Assembly: GCF_001183985.1 (NCBI RefSeq)
Contig: NZ_LFZW01000001.1
Location: 2,912,470-2,976,469, forward strand
Origin: Peribacillus loiseleuriae
GTDB lineage: Bacteria; Bacillota; Bacilli; Bacillales; DSM-1321
Direction: 5' to 3'
Length of the DNA stretch: 64,000 nt
Of this stretch, positions 51,240 through 59,816 are shown in pieces. A program made the position numbers and the translations under genes. Positions within the stretch are counted from its first letter, which is position 1; each line of letters opens with the position of its first letter. The notes below the pieces were generated by a model. It had not been told where the DNA came from. It did not search any database and saw only the letters and a program-made list of their open reading frames with translations.

Positions 51240-51678
51240 CACTTCCCCCCTCCGATGGTTTATATGTTTGTCCGCCCACCCACTTTTCACCATCTTCCCA
51301 AATTTCTTTTTTCCAAATGGGAACATTTTTTTTAATTTGTTCGATTGCATATTCGTTTGCTTCATAAGCTACTTTTCGATGTGGCGAAGAAACTGCTATG
51401 ATAATCGCGGTTTCTGAAATTTGCAATATACCGATTCGATGGGCAATGGCAATCCGTGTTCCCGGCCATTTCGTTTGAATGTCAGATCCAATTTCCGCTA
51501 GTTTTTTCTTGGCCATTGGAACATACGCTTCATATTCTAAATAAACAGTCCGCTTTCCATTTGTCCATTCGCGGACAATCCCCGCAAACAACGTCACGGC
51601 TCCAGCCTCTGGATGTGTGACATATTGTAAATATCGAGTAGGGCTTAATACTTCATTAGTAACTTCAAATGGACCCAT
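51151..51678 (-). CDS. moaE: Molybdopterin synthase large subunit MoaE, C-terminus altered by a frameshift
   Basis: Core of about 145 residues: YVTHPEAGAVTLFAGIVREWT, LEYEAYVPMAKKKLAEI, IAIAHRIGILQISETAIIIAVSS, VPIWKKEIWEDGEKWVGG (catalytic Lys). The family usually ends near KPSEGGK. Here, after KPSEGG, the frame continues for about 30 unrelated residues through moaD, because the run 51245-51250 has six G on the coding strand; seven would give gag-ggg-ggg-aag-tga. All catalytic residues precede the shift, so activity may remain. I set the start at MGPFEV behind cggaggg. Confidence 0.85.
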   Translation of the reverse strand: MGPFEVTNEVLSPTRYLQYVTHPEAGAVTLFAGIVREWTNGKRTVYLEYEAYVPMAKKKLAEIGSDIQTKWPGTRIAIAHRIGILQISETAIIIAVSSPHRKVAYEANEYAIEQIKKNVPIWKKEIWEDGEKWVGGQTYKPSEGGSDDSSLLLCANERIDEKKSRNDQLDSWNSR

Positions 51679-51734
51679 ATTTCCCTCCGTCATAAGAATT
51701 TTGGCGGTAACCATGTTGAAAATCCAACTGCCTC

Positions 51735-52991
51735 TTATTCACGTATGACCCAGCTTTCATGGCCTTCATCCATCCCAAGCAACAAGACGTCCACAACTTC
51801 TCCTCTCTTAATTCTGTCAGTTCCTCCTGGGAGTACGATGAATGCATTTCCGCGTGCAATCGATGTAACAGAGTTCGATTTATTAAAACCAGCGGGGGCA
51901 ATCAATGCGCCAGAAGGTTTCGATTCATAAACAGCTCGAATAAATTGTGTAAACGAGTTGAATGTAGCATCTTCCTTTATAACTGCTTTAGCGTAATGCA
52001 AATATGGTTTAGTTGATCCCATCATTGCTAATAGTGCTGGTCTGGCAAACAATTCAAAACCGACAAAGCAGGAGCTTGGATTTCCGGATAGGCCAAACAA
52101 TAAAGTCTGATCTGTATGCGCAACGGTTGTCACACTACCGGGACGCATTTTTACCTTATTAAATAGAACTTCCGCCTCCATTTTTTCATAAACAGCAGGT
52201 AGGTAATCAAAATCACCCACTGAAACTCCTCCTGTTGTAATCACTGCATCACAAACTTCAGCCGCTTGCTTTACTGTCAAATAGCAAGCTTCTACATCAT
52301 CAGCCCGTACACCTAGCCATTTGGGCTGCACACCAAGCCGCTTTAGCTGGGCCAAAATCATTGGACCGTTAGAATTACGGATTTTACCCGGTTCAAGCGG
52401 TGTGGAAACATCTAGTAATTCAGAACCAGTAGCAAGCACCCCGACAACTGGTCTCCTTGCTACTTTCACATGCGTATAACCAAATGTCGCCAGAACCGCA
52501 ATCACGCCCGGGGTAATCATGGATCCTTTTTCAATGATGACATCGCCTTTTTTGGCATCTTCGCCTTGTAGCGACACATTTTCAAATGGAGTAAATGGCT
52601 TATGAATCACAAATGAATGTTCACTACTTACTGTTTGCTCCAACATAATCACTGCATTTGCCTCTTTTGGTAGCTTTGCACCTGTCATGATCCGGACAGC
52701 TTTATTTTCTTCAAGCGATACAGATGATACATCGCCTGCACCAATACGATCAATTACTGTAAAAGCAGCTGGTGAATGACTGGAAGCTTCTGTTGTATCA
52801 ATAGCACGAACCGCAAAGCCATCATAGATAGAACGATGAAACGGTGGAACATCATGGTTCGCCAATACAGGTTCTGCTAAAATACGCCCACAAGATTCAT
52901 TGAGTGAGATCGTTTCACTTGAAATTTTACCAACCTGTTTCATAATTCTTGAGATTGCTTCACTAACTGTGATCGGATTCCTTGTTTTCAA
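51735..52991 (-). CDS. moeA: Molybdopterin molybdenumtransferase MoeA
   Basis: About 418 aa. Inserts molybdate into adenylated molybdopterin. Motifs: NHDVPPFHRSIYDGFAVRA, IMTGAKLPKEANAVIMLEQ, GSELLDVSTPLEPGKIRNSN, ITTGGVSVGDFDY, KMRPGSVTTVAH and FGLSGNPSSCFVGFELFARP. The start is uncertain: no ATG lies near the strong site gagaggagg; a TTG (52991) 12 nt downstream or an ATT at 9 nt are the candidates. A long in-frame extension upstream is not like the family. Between moeB and moaE in the operon. Confidence 0.9.
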   Translation of the reverse strand: MKTRNPITVSEAISRIMKQVGKISSETISLNESCGRILAEPVLANHDVPPFHRSIYDGFAVRAIDTTEASSHSPAAFTVIDRIGAGDVSSVSLEENKAVRIMTGAKLPKEANAVIMLEQTVSSEHSFVIHKPFTPFENVSLQGEDAKKGDVIIEKGSMITPGVIAVLATFGYTHVKVARRPVVGVLATGSELLDVSTPLEPGKIRNSNGPMILAQLKRLGVQPKWLGVRADDVEACYLTVKQAAEVCDAVITTGGVSVGDFDYLPAVYEKMEAEVLFNKVKMRPGSVTTVAHTDQTLLFGLSGNPSSCFVGFELFARPALLAMMGSTKPYLHYAKAVIKEDATFNSFTQFIRAVYESKPSGALIAPAGFNKSNSVTSIARGNAFIVLPGGTDRIKRGEVVDVLLLGMDEGHESWVIRE

Positions 52992-53156
52992 AATGGCAAA
53001 TTGCCTCCTCTCGATCAATATGAGTATTCTCTGGAAGACACAGCGCTTAAAACACAACATTCCTTGGGACGATAAATCCGAATAAAAAAAGCCTGACTGT
53101 TCTACTACTATTCGGACGGGTATTATAAAATTCCAGCTAGATTCAATCATGCAGTT

Positions 53157-54176
53157 TCAGCCAAATAATTGATGATACAGCGAATTAGCTTCGTTCACAT
53201 CTTGGATACCATGAAAGAGTAGGCGACCATTAGCAAACAGCATTAAGCGGCAACCTTTATAGTCGATTTGAACAAAGTAAGGGGTTCGTTTGAATGGGAG
53301 GTTTTGACTGTTTGCTACATGTTCACCATCATCAAGTGTGAGCGTTCGCCCTGTTGCTGGAATAATTTGTGCAGTTGAACGACCACAAAATGAAGTGGAT
53401 TTAGTTTGATTGATACGTTTAAGTGACGGGTATGTACGTTTCTCGCCACAAGAAGGGCAATTTATTCGCTTTATTTTTTCAATTCCAAACTTGTGATGTT
53501 GGTTCGTCCATACATCGAGCCAGACTAATTCTTTATGCATATGATCGATATCGCCACTTAAATATTTGAACACTTCTGCACATTGGTATGCTGCTGTCAT
53601 ATAAACGGCTGGAGCAATTACACCTGATGTAGTACATGTTTCGTTCATAGCCGGTAAAACTGGTAACAGACAGCGAAAACAGGCAGATGAATCTCCATGA
53701 AATGATTTAACAACACTTGTACTTCCCACACACGCACCGTAAATCCACGGAATTTGATGCTTCAAACAAGCGTCATTGATGATCAGCCTTGTTTCAAAAT
53801 TATCCGTCCCGTCGACAATAATATCGCTTCTGCCGGCGAATTGTTCAACCATTTGTGCGTCAGCATGATCAAAGATCGCTTCAACGGCAACATGGTGATT
53901 GACTTGATATAGTCGTCTTTTAGCAGCTTCTACTTTAGGAATCATATCTATAGCGTCTTGTTCGGTGTATAGTGTTTGTCTGTGTAAATTGGAGAATTCA
54001 ACATAATCTCGATCTACAAGTATTATTGTGCCAATACCAGCACGGGCGAGGATATCTGCAGCCGCTGACCCGAGCGCTCCACAGCCAATAATGGTCACAT
54101 TCGCTTCCTGAAGCTTTCGCTGACCTTCTGTACCAAGCATCTTAAATCGCTTCTGCTGTAAATATCGATCTTCCAT
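53157..54176 (-). CDS. moeB: MoaD adenylyltransferase MoeB (ThiF/HesA family)
   Basis: 339 aa. ATP-binding IGCGALGSAAADILARAGIG, RQTLYTEQDA, DGTDNFETRLIINDAC, PWIYGACVGS, then zinc site CFRCLLPV and CPSCGEK. The C-terminal 90 residues are the usual extension of Bacillus MoeB/ThiF. It activates the GG end of MoaD. I set the start at MEDRYLQQK (gggag, 9 nt); an upstream frame adds a hydrophobic stretch unlike the family. First gene of moeB-moeA-moaE-moaD-moaA-moaC. The 54177-54521 gap shows no riboswitch I recognise. Confidence 0.9.
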   Translation of the reverse strand: MEDRYLQQKRFKMLGTEGQRKLQEANVTIIGCGALGSAAADILARAGIGTIILVDRDYVEFSNLHRQTLYTEQDAIDMIPKVEAAKRRLYQVNHHVAVEAIFDHADAQMVEQFAGRSDIIVDGTDNFETRLIINDACLKHQIPWIYGACVGSTSVVKSFHGDSSACFRCLLPVLPAMNETCTTSGVIAPAVYMTAAYQCAEVFKYLSGDIDHMHKELVWLDVWTNQHHKFGIEKIKRINCPSCGEKRTYPSLKRINQTKSTSFCGRSTAQIIPATGRTLTLDDGEHVANSQNLPFKRTPYFVQIDYKGCRLMLFANGRLLFHGIQDVNEANSLYHQLFG

Positions 54177-54521
54177 TCCACTACACTCCCTACTTTCGAT
54201 TCCTACTATCAACATTAAAATGAAGCTTCCGCCAAAATATAGATTACCAGCAACCATCCAGATTTAATACCTTCGTCGACATGACCCAATTCCAGTTGTC
54301 GAAAATAAGATTCAATCCAATCTACACATACCATTATAATTTTAAGTGCTGTCAAAAATGATCGTATTCCGTTTATAAAAAGCAATAAAGCAAGTCAAAA
54401 AAACTGAACTCTTTATATTCTTATACTTCTTCAAGGAAATATTAACCATCTCTTTCTTTTTCTATAAATTCCATGGATTATGATAAAAATAAATACAGAC
54501 AAATCAGGGAGGTTTAAAACC

Positions 54522-55091
54522 ATGCAATTAATAACCAAGCTATTAACTGGTGCGATAGTCATAGGTGGTCTAGGGGCTAGTGTTTATGCGTTGACAGGTA
54601 ACGAACCTACAACACCACAAATAATTGAACCTTCACAAAAAAATGTAAAAGCTCAAACAATTACTGAGCAAAAAGCAAACGAACTTGCTCTGAAAACAAC
54701 AAAAGGTGGTATAGTTACGAATACTCATTTAGAAGAAGATACCGAGGGTAAAAAATACGAAGTTATTATCGTAAAGCAAGATAAAAAATTCGAAGTGGAT
54801 ATAGATGCCCAAACAGGTAATGTTATCGAAATCGATCAAAACTTATTAAGTGAAGGTGAACTCAAAGTTGAAGTAAATAATCATCAAAATGTTTCTCCAA
54901 ACATTTCTCTAGCGCATGCAAAAGAATTAGCGTTAGATCAAGTAAGAGGGACAATAACTGAAGCGGATTTACAATATTTTAATAATCGCTTAGTCTATAA
55001 TTTTGAAATAAGTACAGCTGATCATCGTGAAGCAGAGGTTACCGTGGATGCAACCGATGGAACTGTATTAAAAGTTGATGAGTTAAAATAA
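54522..55091 (+). CDS. Exported PepSY domain protein
   Basis: 189 aa. N-terminal signal or anchor (LLTGAIVIGGLGASVYAL). Two PepSY-like repeats: about 45-105 (TEQKANELALKTTKGGIV, VIIVKQDKKFEVDIDAQTGNVIEID) and about 125-189 (AHAKELALDQVRGTITEADLQ, NFEISTADHREAEVTVDATDGTVLKVD). PepSY domains often inhibit or bind peptidases outside the membrane. The start at MQLITKLL is fixed by gggagg, 9 nt upstream. Monocistronic. Confidence 0.85.
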   Translation: MQLITKLLTGAIVIGGLGASVYALTGNEPTTPQIIEPSQKNVKAQTITEQKANELALKTTKGGIVTNTHLEEDTEGKKYEVIIVKQDKKFEVDIDAQTGNVIEIDQNLLSEGELKVEVNNHQNVSPNISLAHAKELALDQVRGTITEADLQYFNNRLVYNFEISTADHREAEVTVDATDGTVLKVDELK

Positions 55092-55272
55092 AGATTTTGC
55101 TCAAGACGTGAACCCAATTTGATGAGTCATCACAGTTAATTATCATTTACACTTCATAATCTTTTTCAATTCTAAAGGCTCTCTTAGTCCATATTATTGA
55201 TAAAATGTTGAAAAAGGGGGATCTATCAGCAGGTCTTTACAATCATTCAAATGGGGCTTGAAATCAGCAATT

Positions 55273-55551
55273 CTAATCCCGAAACCATTTATTATCTCCT
55301 TGTCCTTCATTAAAAAACAAATCAACAGGATTAGTTATATGTATTAAAAATAATGACTCTTCATTCATATTATTTCCACAAAAAAGTAAAGGCCAGTTAT
55401 TTTCTCCATTATTGATAATGACTAAAATAGCCCCTACACTTTCATCGTTTTCTATTTTGTAATAATAAAAATTCTTTATTTTATGCCTTTTTGTTAGGGT
55501 TACTCTGAATTCACTAAGAGCAAGAAAAGGTGCTAAAAAAACATTTATCAT
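55273..55551 (-). CDS. Hypothetical protein, 92 aa
   Basis: I do not recognise it. The sequence is globular-looking (YYYKIENDESVGAILVI, NNWPLLFCGNNMNEESLFLI, ITNPVDLFFNEGQGDNKW). The ribosome site is weak, so it may be the remaining part of a longer gene. It lies downstream of two other small minus-strand frames (55629-55775 and 55898-55963). Confidence 0.4.
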   Translation of the reverse strand: MINVFLAPFLALSEFRVTLTKRHKIKNFYYYKIENDESVGAILVIINNGENNWPLLFCGNNMNEESLFLIHITNPVDLFFNEGQGDNKWFRD

Positions 55552-55628
55552 TAACCAAAACTTCTAACATCAAGACTGTAATTACTTTTTATACAAGAGC
55601 ATACATACAGAAGCGAGTAAGCTGGCCT

Positions 55629-55775
55629 TTACTCGCTCTCTTCAAGATCCTCCATTCTTTTATATACTCCTGCATGGTGCTCTCTATAATTTTTACACGC
55701 ATCCCTGAAACATTTTATTTTTATCCCCTTAGGAAGCTCATCTTTATATTTTTCATAACAGTAGCATATCTCCAT
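55629..55775 (-). CDS. Candidate 48-aa cysteine-containing protein
   Basis: The frame MEICYCYEKYKDELPKG, IKIKCFRDACKNYREHH, AGVYKRMEDLEESE starts at an ATG 9 nt after gaaagg. Four cysteines occur as CYC and CFRDAC, possibly a metal or disulphide site. Composition is natural for a protein. I do not recognise a family. Confidence 0.45.
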   Translation of the reverse strand: MEICYCYEKYKDELPKGIKIKCFRDACKNYREHHAGVYKRMEDLEESE

Positions 55776-55897
55776 GAACTACAACCTTTCTGAAAGGATT
55801 GTGACATCATTTCACTTAGCTGAAGCAAATATAATCCCCATTTTTAATAGAATTAAAATCTTTTTATTCTTCTACACCGGTCACTTTTCATATTTAC

Positions 55898-55963
55898 TCA
55901 ACTAAAATAAAGATCATTTCTTTCAGCTAAAATTTCAACATTATTAAGAACGGGACGCCTCAT
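55898..55963 (-). CDS. Candidate 21-aa peptide with very strong ribosome site
   Basis: aggaggagg stands 8-10 nt before an ATG followed by 21 codons (MRRPVLNNVEILAERNDLYFS). The strong site argues that something was or is translated here: a leader peptide, or the 5' end of a decayed gene. Confidence 0.3.
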   Translation of the reverse strand: MRRPVLNNVEILAERNDLYFS

Positions 55964-55994
55964 TAACTACCCTCCTCCTATTTTAAAATTTTTA

Positions 55995-56522
55995 TTAAAT
56001 TTCCCCTGTAACGTTATTAATTTTCCAGCCATTTTCCTGCTGAACGACTTCAACAGAAATATGTTTTGCTTCCGTTTTATTACCGACTGAAAAAACTTCA
56101 TATACGAAAGTCCCTTTGTCAAAATTAATCTCATGATCTTTCAATTTCATATAATCTATACAATCTTTAGATTTACTAAAGCCATATCTTAAAGAATTTC
56201 CATTATCAAATGTAATGCCTGTTGACTCAATGCTAACGTTTACTGCCACCCTATTCTTCAATTCAACAAGATCCTTAGTTTCAATCGCTTTGATAAAAAG
56301 GAACACATCATCATTAATTCCAAAAGCAGTTTGTTGATTCTTTTCCAGCATGATTATTTGTTCCTCTAATTCAGCTACTTTACTTTTTAATTGTAAATTT
56401 TCATCAATGATAGCCATTTCCAGAAACTTATCCTCATCTGTATTATGCACTGAAAAAAAACTGCAGGAGCCGAGTAGAATAATCGAGCTGCATATTCCTA
56501 CTAATATTAAACTTCTCGACAT
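55995..56522 (-). CDS. Lipoprotein with short coiled coil
   Basis: 175 aa. Lipoprotein-type signal with hydrophobic core and lipobox-like LLGSC (Cys about 20). Residues 36-60 form a coiled coil (IDENLQLKSKVAELEEQIIML). The remainder (about 65-175) is a mixed domain that resembles NTF2-like/DUF4440-type small folds only in a general way (VFLFIKAIETKDLVELKNRV). I do not assign a function. Start set at MSRSLILVG behind gggggtgg. Confidence 0.6.
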   Translation of the reverse strand: MSRSLILVGICSSIILLGSCSFFSVHNTDEDKFLEMAIIDENLQLKSKVAELEEQIIMLEKNQQTAFGINDDVFLFIKAIETKDLVELKNRVAVNVSIESTGITFDNGNSLRYGFSKSKDCIDYMKLKDHEINFDKGTFVYEVFSVGNKTEAKHISVEVVQQENGWKINNVTGEI

Positions 56523-56685
56523 GAACATCCACCCCCACAATAATATTGTATCTATATATTATTAAACGTATTTAACAGTAATAAAGTTTCAAATTTTTGA
56601 TATTTTTTTGACAATTATCAACTTTCCACTTAAATATCGTTCATTTTTACAAATAACCGCTTGAATCGATAATTTATATCAGCTA

Positions 56686-56716
56686 TTTTCAGATAAAATC
56701 ACAGTTTATCTGAAAA
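56686..56716. promoter_or_regulatory. Perfect 12-bp inverted repeat upstream of the ABC-F gene
   Basis: ttttcagataaa (56686-56697) and tttatctgaaaa (56705-56716) around atcacag. It lies just upstream of a likely extended -10 (TGG-TATACT, 56740-56748), so it would sit at about -40 to -70: an activator or repressor site rather than an attenuator. Confidence 0.5.
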
Positions 56717-56782
56717 CATTTCTCCGTGGCAACAATACATGGTATACTTTTATAGATATTGTCATTGGAGGTATGTATGTAA

Positions 56783-58399
56783 ATGATTACTGTTAATAAT
56801 GTCGGCTTGCGCTATGGTGACCGTAAATTATTTGATGAAGTTAATATAAAGTTCAATCCCGGTAACTGTTACGGTCTGATTGGGGCAAATGGAGCTGGAA
56901 AATCTACATTTCTAAAAATCCTTTCTGGTGAAATAGAAGCACAAACAGGCGACGTTCACATGGGACCAGGTGAACGCCTTGCTATTTTAAAACAAAACCA
57001 TTTTGAATTCGAAGAACATGAAGTACTTAAAGTTGTTATTATGGGACATGAGAAACTGTACCAAGTGATGCAAGAAAAAGATGCCATCTACATGAAAGAG
57101 AATTTCACGGACGAAGACGGCATGAAAGCAGCTGAACTTGAAGGTGAATTTGCTGACATGAACGGATGGGAAGCAGAATCTGAAGCGGCTATCCTTCTTA
57201 AAGGTCTAGGAATTGGTGAAGATCTTCACACAAAGAAAATGGCTGAATTATCAGGTGGAGAGAAAGTGAAAGTATTACTTGCTCAAGCCCTATTTGGTAA
57301 ACCGGACGTTCTTCTACTAGATGAGCCTACCAACCATCTTGACTTAAAAGCAATTAAATGGTTAGAAGAATTCTTAATCAACTTTGAAAACACGGTCATC
57401 GTTGTTTCGCATGACCGTTACTTCTTAAATAAAGTTTGTACGCATATCGCTGATCTTGATTTCGGTAAAATCAAAGTATACGTCGGAAACTATGATTTCT
57501 GGTATGAATCAAGCCAACTTGCACTTAAAATGGCTCAAGATGCCAACAAGAAAAAAGAAGAAAAAATTAAAGAATTACAAGCCTTCGTGGCAAGGTTTAG
57601 TGCCAACGCTTCTAAATCAAGTCAAGCAACTTCTCGTAAAAAATCTCTTGAAAAAATCACTTTAGATGATATTCAACCATCATCTCGTCGTTATCCATAT
57701 GTTGCGTTCACACCGGAACGTGAGATTGGAAATGATTTATTACGTGTTGAAGACATCTCAAAAACAATTGACGGTGTTAAAGTATTAGACAATGTAAGCT
57801 TCATTATAAATAAAGACGACAAAATTGCTTTTGTTGGGAAAGACGAAATTGCTAAAACAACATTGTTTAAAATTTTGGCAGGCGAAATGGAGCCAGATAG
57901 TGGCTCATTCAAATGGGGTGTAACAACCTCTCAAGCCTATTTCCCTAAAGACAATGCTGAATACTTTGAAGGTGTTGACACTACATTAGTGGATTGGTTA
58001 CGTCAGTACTCACCAAATGATCAAACAGAAAACTTCCTGCGTGGTTTCTTAGGAAGAATGCTCTTCTCTGGTGAAGAAGTACTGAAAAAACCTAGTGTTC
58101 TTTCTGGTGGGGAAAAGGTTCGTTGTATGTTATCAAAAATGATGTTGAGTGGTTCGAATGTTCTAATGCTTGATGAACCAACATCTCACCTTGATTTAGA
58201 ATCAATCACTGCTTTGAATAACGGCCTTATTAATTTTAAAGGCTCATTGATTTTTGCATCACATGATCATCAGTTTACTCAAACGATTGCTAACCGCATT
58301 ATTGAAATAACTCCAAGTGGTATGGTAGATAAACAAGTAACATATGATGAATATCTTGAAAATGGCGAACTTCAAAAGCAAATTGCTGCCATGTATTAA
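56783..58399 (+). CDS. ABC-F family ATPase (YkpA/YbiT-like)
   Basis: 538 aa with two ABC domains and no membrane segment; it acts on ribosomes. Domain 1: Walker A GANGAGKST, signature LSGGEKVKVLLAQAL, Walker B VLLLDEPTNHLD. Linker about 240-300 rich in K (DANKKKEEKIKELQ). Domain 2: GKDEIAKTT (Walker A lacking the usual second Gly of GxxGxGK), signature LSGGEKVRCML, Walker B VLMLDEPTSHLD. The subgroup YkpA/YbiT shows this second-site change; it is a housekeeping translation factor type and not clearly a resistance protein. Ribosome site ggaggt. Confidence 0.9.
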   Translation: MITVNNVGLRYGDRKLFDEVNIKFNPGNCYGLIGANGAGKSTFLKILSGEIEAQTGDVHMGPGERLAILKQNHFEFEEHEVLKVVIMGHEKLYQVMQEKDAIYMKENFTDEDGMKAAELEGEFADMNGWEAESEAAILLKGLGIGEDLHTKKMAELSGGEKVKVLLAQALFGKPDVLLLDEPTNHLDLKAIKWLEEFLINFENTVIVVSHDRYFLNKVCTHIADLDFGKIKVYVGNYDFWYESSQLALKMAQDANKKKEEKIKELQAFVARFSANASKSSQATSRKKSLEKITLDDIQPSSRRYPYVAFTPEREIGNDLLRVEDISKTIDGVKVLDNVSFIINKDDKIAFVGKDEIAKTTLFKILAGEMEPDSGSFKWGVTTSQAYFPKDNAEYFEGVDTTLVDWLRQYSPNDQTENFLRGFLGRMLFSGEEVLKKPSVLSGGEKVRCMLSKMMLSGSNVLMLDEPTSHLDLESITALNNGLINFKGSLIFASHDHQFTQTIANRIIEITPSGMVDKQVTYDEYLENGELQKQIAAMY

Positions 58400-58410
58400 T
58401 AGGTTGAATC

Positions 58411-58442
58411 CGTGGGTGACTCAAAATGAGTCACCTTTTCTT
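58411..58442 (+). terminator. Terminator of the ABC-F gene
   Basis: Stem ggtgactc/gagtcacc (58415-58422 with 58428-58435), loop aaaat, then ttttctttattt. Confidence 0.8.
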
Positions 58443-58644
58443 TATTTGGTTGAAACTTAGAGCCCTGAATACTTAATTTAATCAATTTCTGGAATAAGCA
58501 TACCATACTATATTCTGACGAGGTAATTGTTAAAATGCATAAATTGTTTCATTAATATCCCCTTCACTTTTTATTTTTTCATTTATTCTACCGAGGTTTA
58601 TGTTGGAGCCATTTTGGCATAATGGAAGTAAGGAGTGATGATTC

Positions 58645-58881
58645 ATGCATACGAACGAAACAAAAGATCTCTTTGAGGATGCAGGACTGCTGTTTTTATA
58701 CGAAAAATTCCAATATCAGCTTTATGTAACTAATTTACTAGGAAAAACAAAACCAGAAATATTGGAGAAGTTTTTAGAGTGCTACGAGTTCCAACAAAAT
58801 GAACCACTTTTCTTTGATGAATTCGCTTTTCATTTTAGAATTTTTCAAAATATCTTCATTAAAAATAATTGGGTCAATTGA
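58645..58881 (+). CDS. Hypothetical protein, 78 aa
   Basis: Acidic-aromatic soluble protein (LFEDAGLLFLYEKFQYQLYV, ILEKFLECYEFQQNEP). Strong site aaggagtg before the ATG. I do not recognise a family. The stop codon TGA is part of an aattgat sequence at which an IS605-like remnant begins, so the original C-terminus could have been longer. Confidence 0.6.
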   Translation: MHTNETKDLFEDAGLLFLYEKFQYQLYVTNLLGKTKPEILEKFLECYEFQQNEPLFFDEFAFHFRIFQNIFIKNNWVN

Positions 58882-58975
58882 TAAAGTGAAACTTCCATCA
58901 ATGGGGGATTTACAGGCTGTTTATCCCCCACTATTTTTTACAAAAATTGAGGTTGGGGTATTACAAGCTTGTTAA
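58882..58975 (+). repeat. IS200/IS605-like remnant, copy 3
   Basis: Begins taaagtgaaac directly after ttgat/stop codon of the preceding gene, has the hairpin ccatcaatgggg and gggggat/atccccc, the block attgaggttgggg, and ends ccgggataaaa. Same start and end motifs as copies at 359 and 49182. The rest of the gap to 59348 has a hairpin gaaggta/tacctttt near 59135-59158 and no gene I can support. Confidence 0.5.
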
Positions 58976-59274
58976 ACCGGGATAAAATGATATACTTTTG
59001 ATCTAAGATCCAGCATGCTAGAACCATTAAAATATTACTTTTGAATGGTGTATTTAAGTATGACTAAACGGATGAAAAAGCGAAAAAAGAATCGATTCTA
59101 AAAAATAAAGGAGTTCTTCGGAGAGTTAATTGGAGAAGGTATATTTCATCTACCTTTTCAAGTGATAAGTTTACCTTTCCGCGCTGTCTAGTGGTTAAAT
59201 TACGAAGATATTTGACCGATTTAATTGGAATTGATCCTATGAGGAAGTCATGCAAATATCCGAATGCATAGATT

Positions 59275-59325
59275 TAGACCTCGTAAATACTAAACACTGG
59301 ATACGTGTACAGATGACGAGGTCTA
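59275..59325. terminator. Inverted repeat after the glycine-rich gene
   Basis: Perfect 10-bp arms tagacctcgt (59275-59284) and acgaggtcta (59316-59325) with a 31-nt loop. It lies 24 nt beyond the stop of the gly-rich gene and may terminate it, though no T-run follows. Confidence 0.35.
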
Positions 59326-59348
59326 CTTGGAATACATTCCTAATTAGG

Positions 59349-59612
59349 TCATCGGTAGACTGGATACCCCCCATAATTAGGATACTGGTAGGGATAAGGA
59401 TAAGGGTATGGTCTCGGCCTGACACCATATCCTCCAAAACTTCCGCCTAATAAAGCACCCGCAGCGAGCCCACCGAGCAAACCGCCAGCTAATCCGCTGC
59501 CAAAACCACCAAAGCCAAACCCACCGAATCCCGGTCCTCCCCCAAATCCTGGCCGACCACCATATACAGGTCCTCTGAGATCATGATAAAAGTAAGGAAA
59601 TTCTTGGTTCAT
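59349..59612 (-). CDS. Glycine-rich protein with Pro-Tyr tail, coat-like
   Basis: 87 aa. Polar start (MNQEFPYFYHDL), then a Gly-Phe-rich stretch (GGRPGFGGGPGFGGFGFGG), a hydrophobic Gly-Ala-Leu segment (GLAGGLLGGLAAGALLGG), and a tail of RPYPYPYPYQYPNYG. Low-complexity proteins of this type occur in spore coats of Bacillus; that role is inference. Strong site gaggagg. Monocistronic. Confidence 0.65.
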   Translation of the reverse strand: MNQEFPYFYHDLRGPVYGGRPGFGGGPGFGGFGFGGFGSGLAGGLLGGLAAGALLGGSFGGYGVRPRPYPYPYPYQYPNYGGYPVYR

Positions 59613-59816
59613 TAATAATCCTCCTCGGTTTTTTCTAAATTCCTATTCCTATTAGCTGTATGTTCTATAATCTTATTTGCATAGGCAATCGTCTTAGATT
59701 TGTTAAATCAGCTACACAAATCGACTAATTACGTGAAGCTTCAAACAGTAAAAAGCCGTTCCGTATCACGTCGTCTGCATTCCCTTTCCTACTTATTCTC
59801 CTTTGCTGTATCAAAA

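Noticed and set aside
51665..51901. 78-codon minus-strand frame over the moeA end
   Set aside because: It lies within moeA in another frame and has no family features.
54177..54521. Molybdenum-cofactor riboswitch before moeB
   Set aside because: No matching conserved stems were seen in the minus-strand leader.
55530..55793. 87-codon plus-strand frame
   Set aside because: No ribosome site; the opposite strand carries the more protein-like 48-aa frame.
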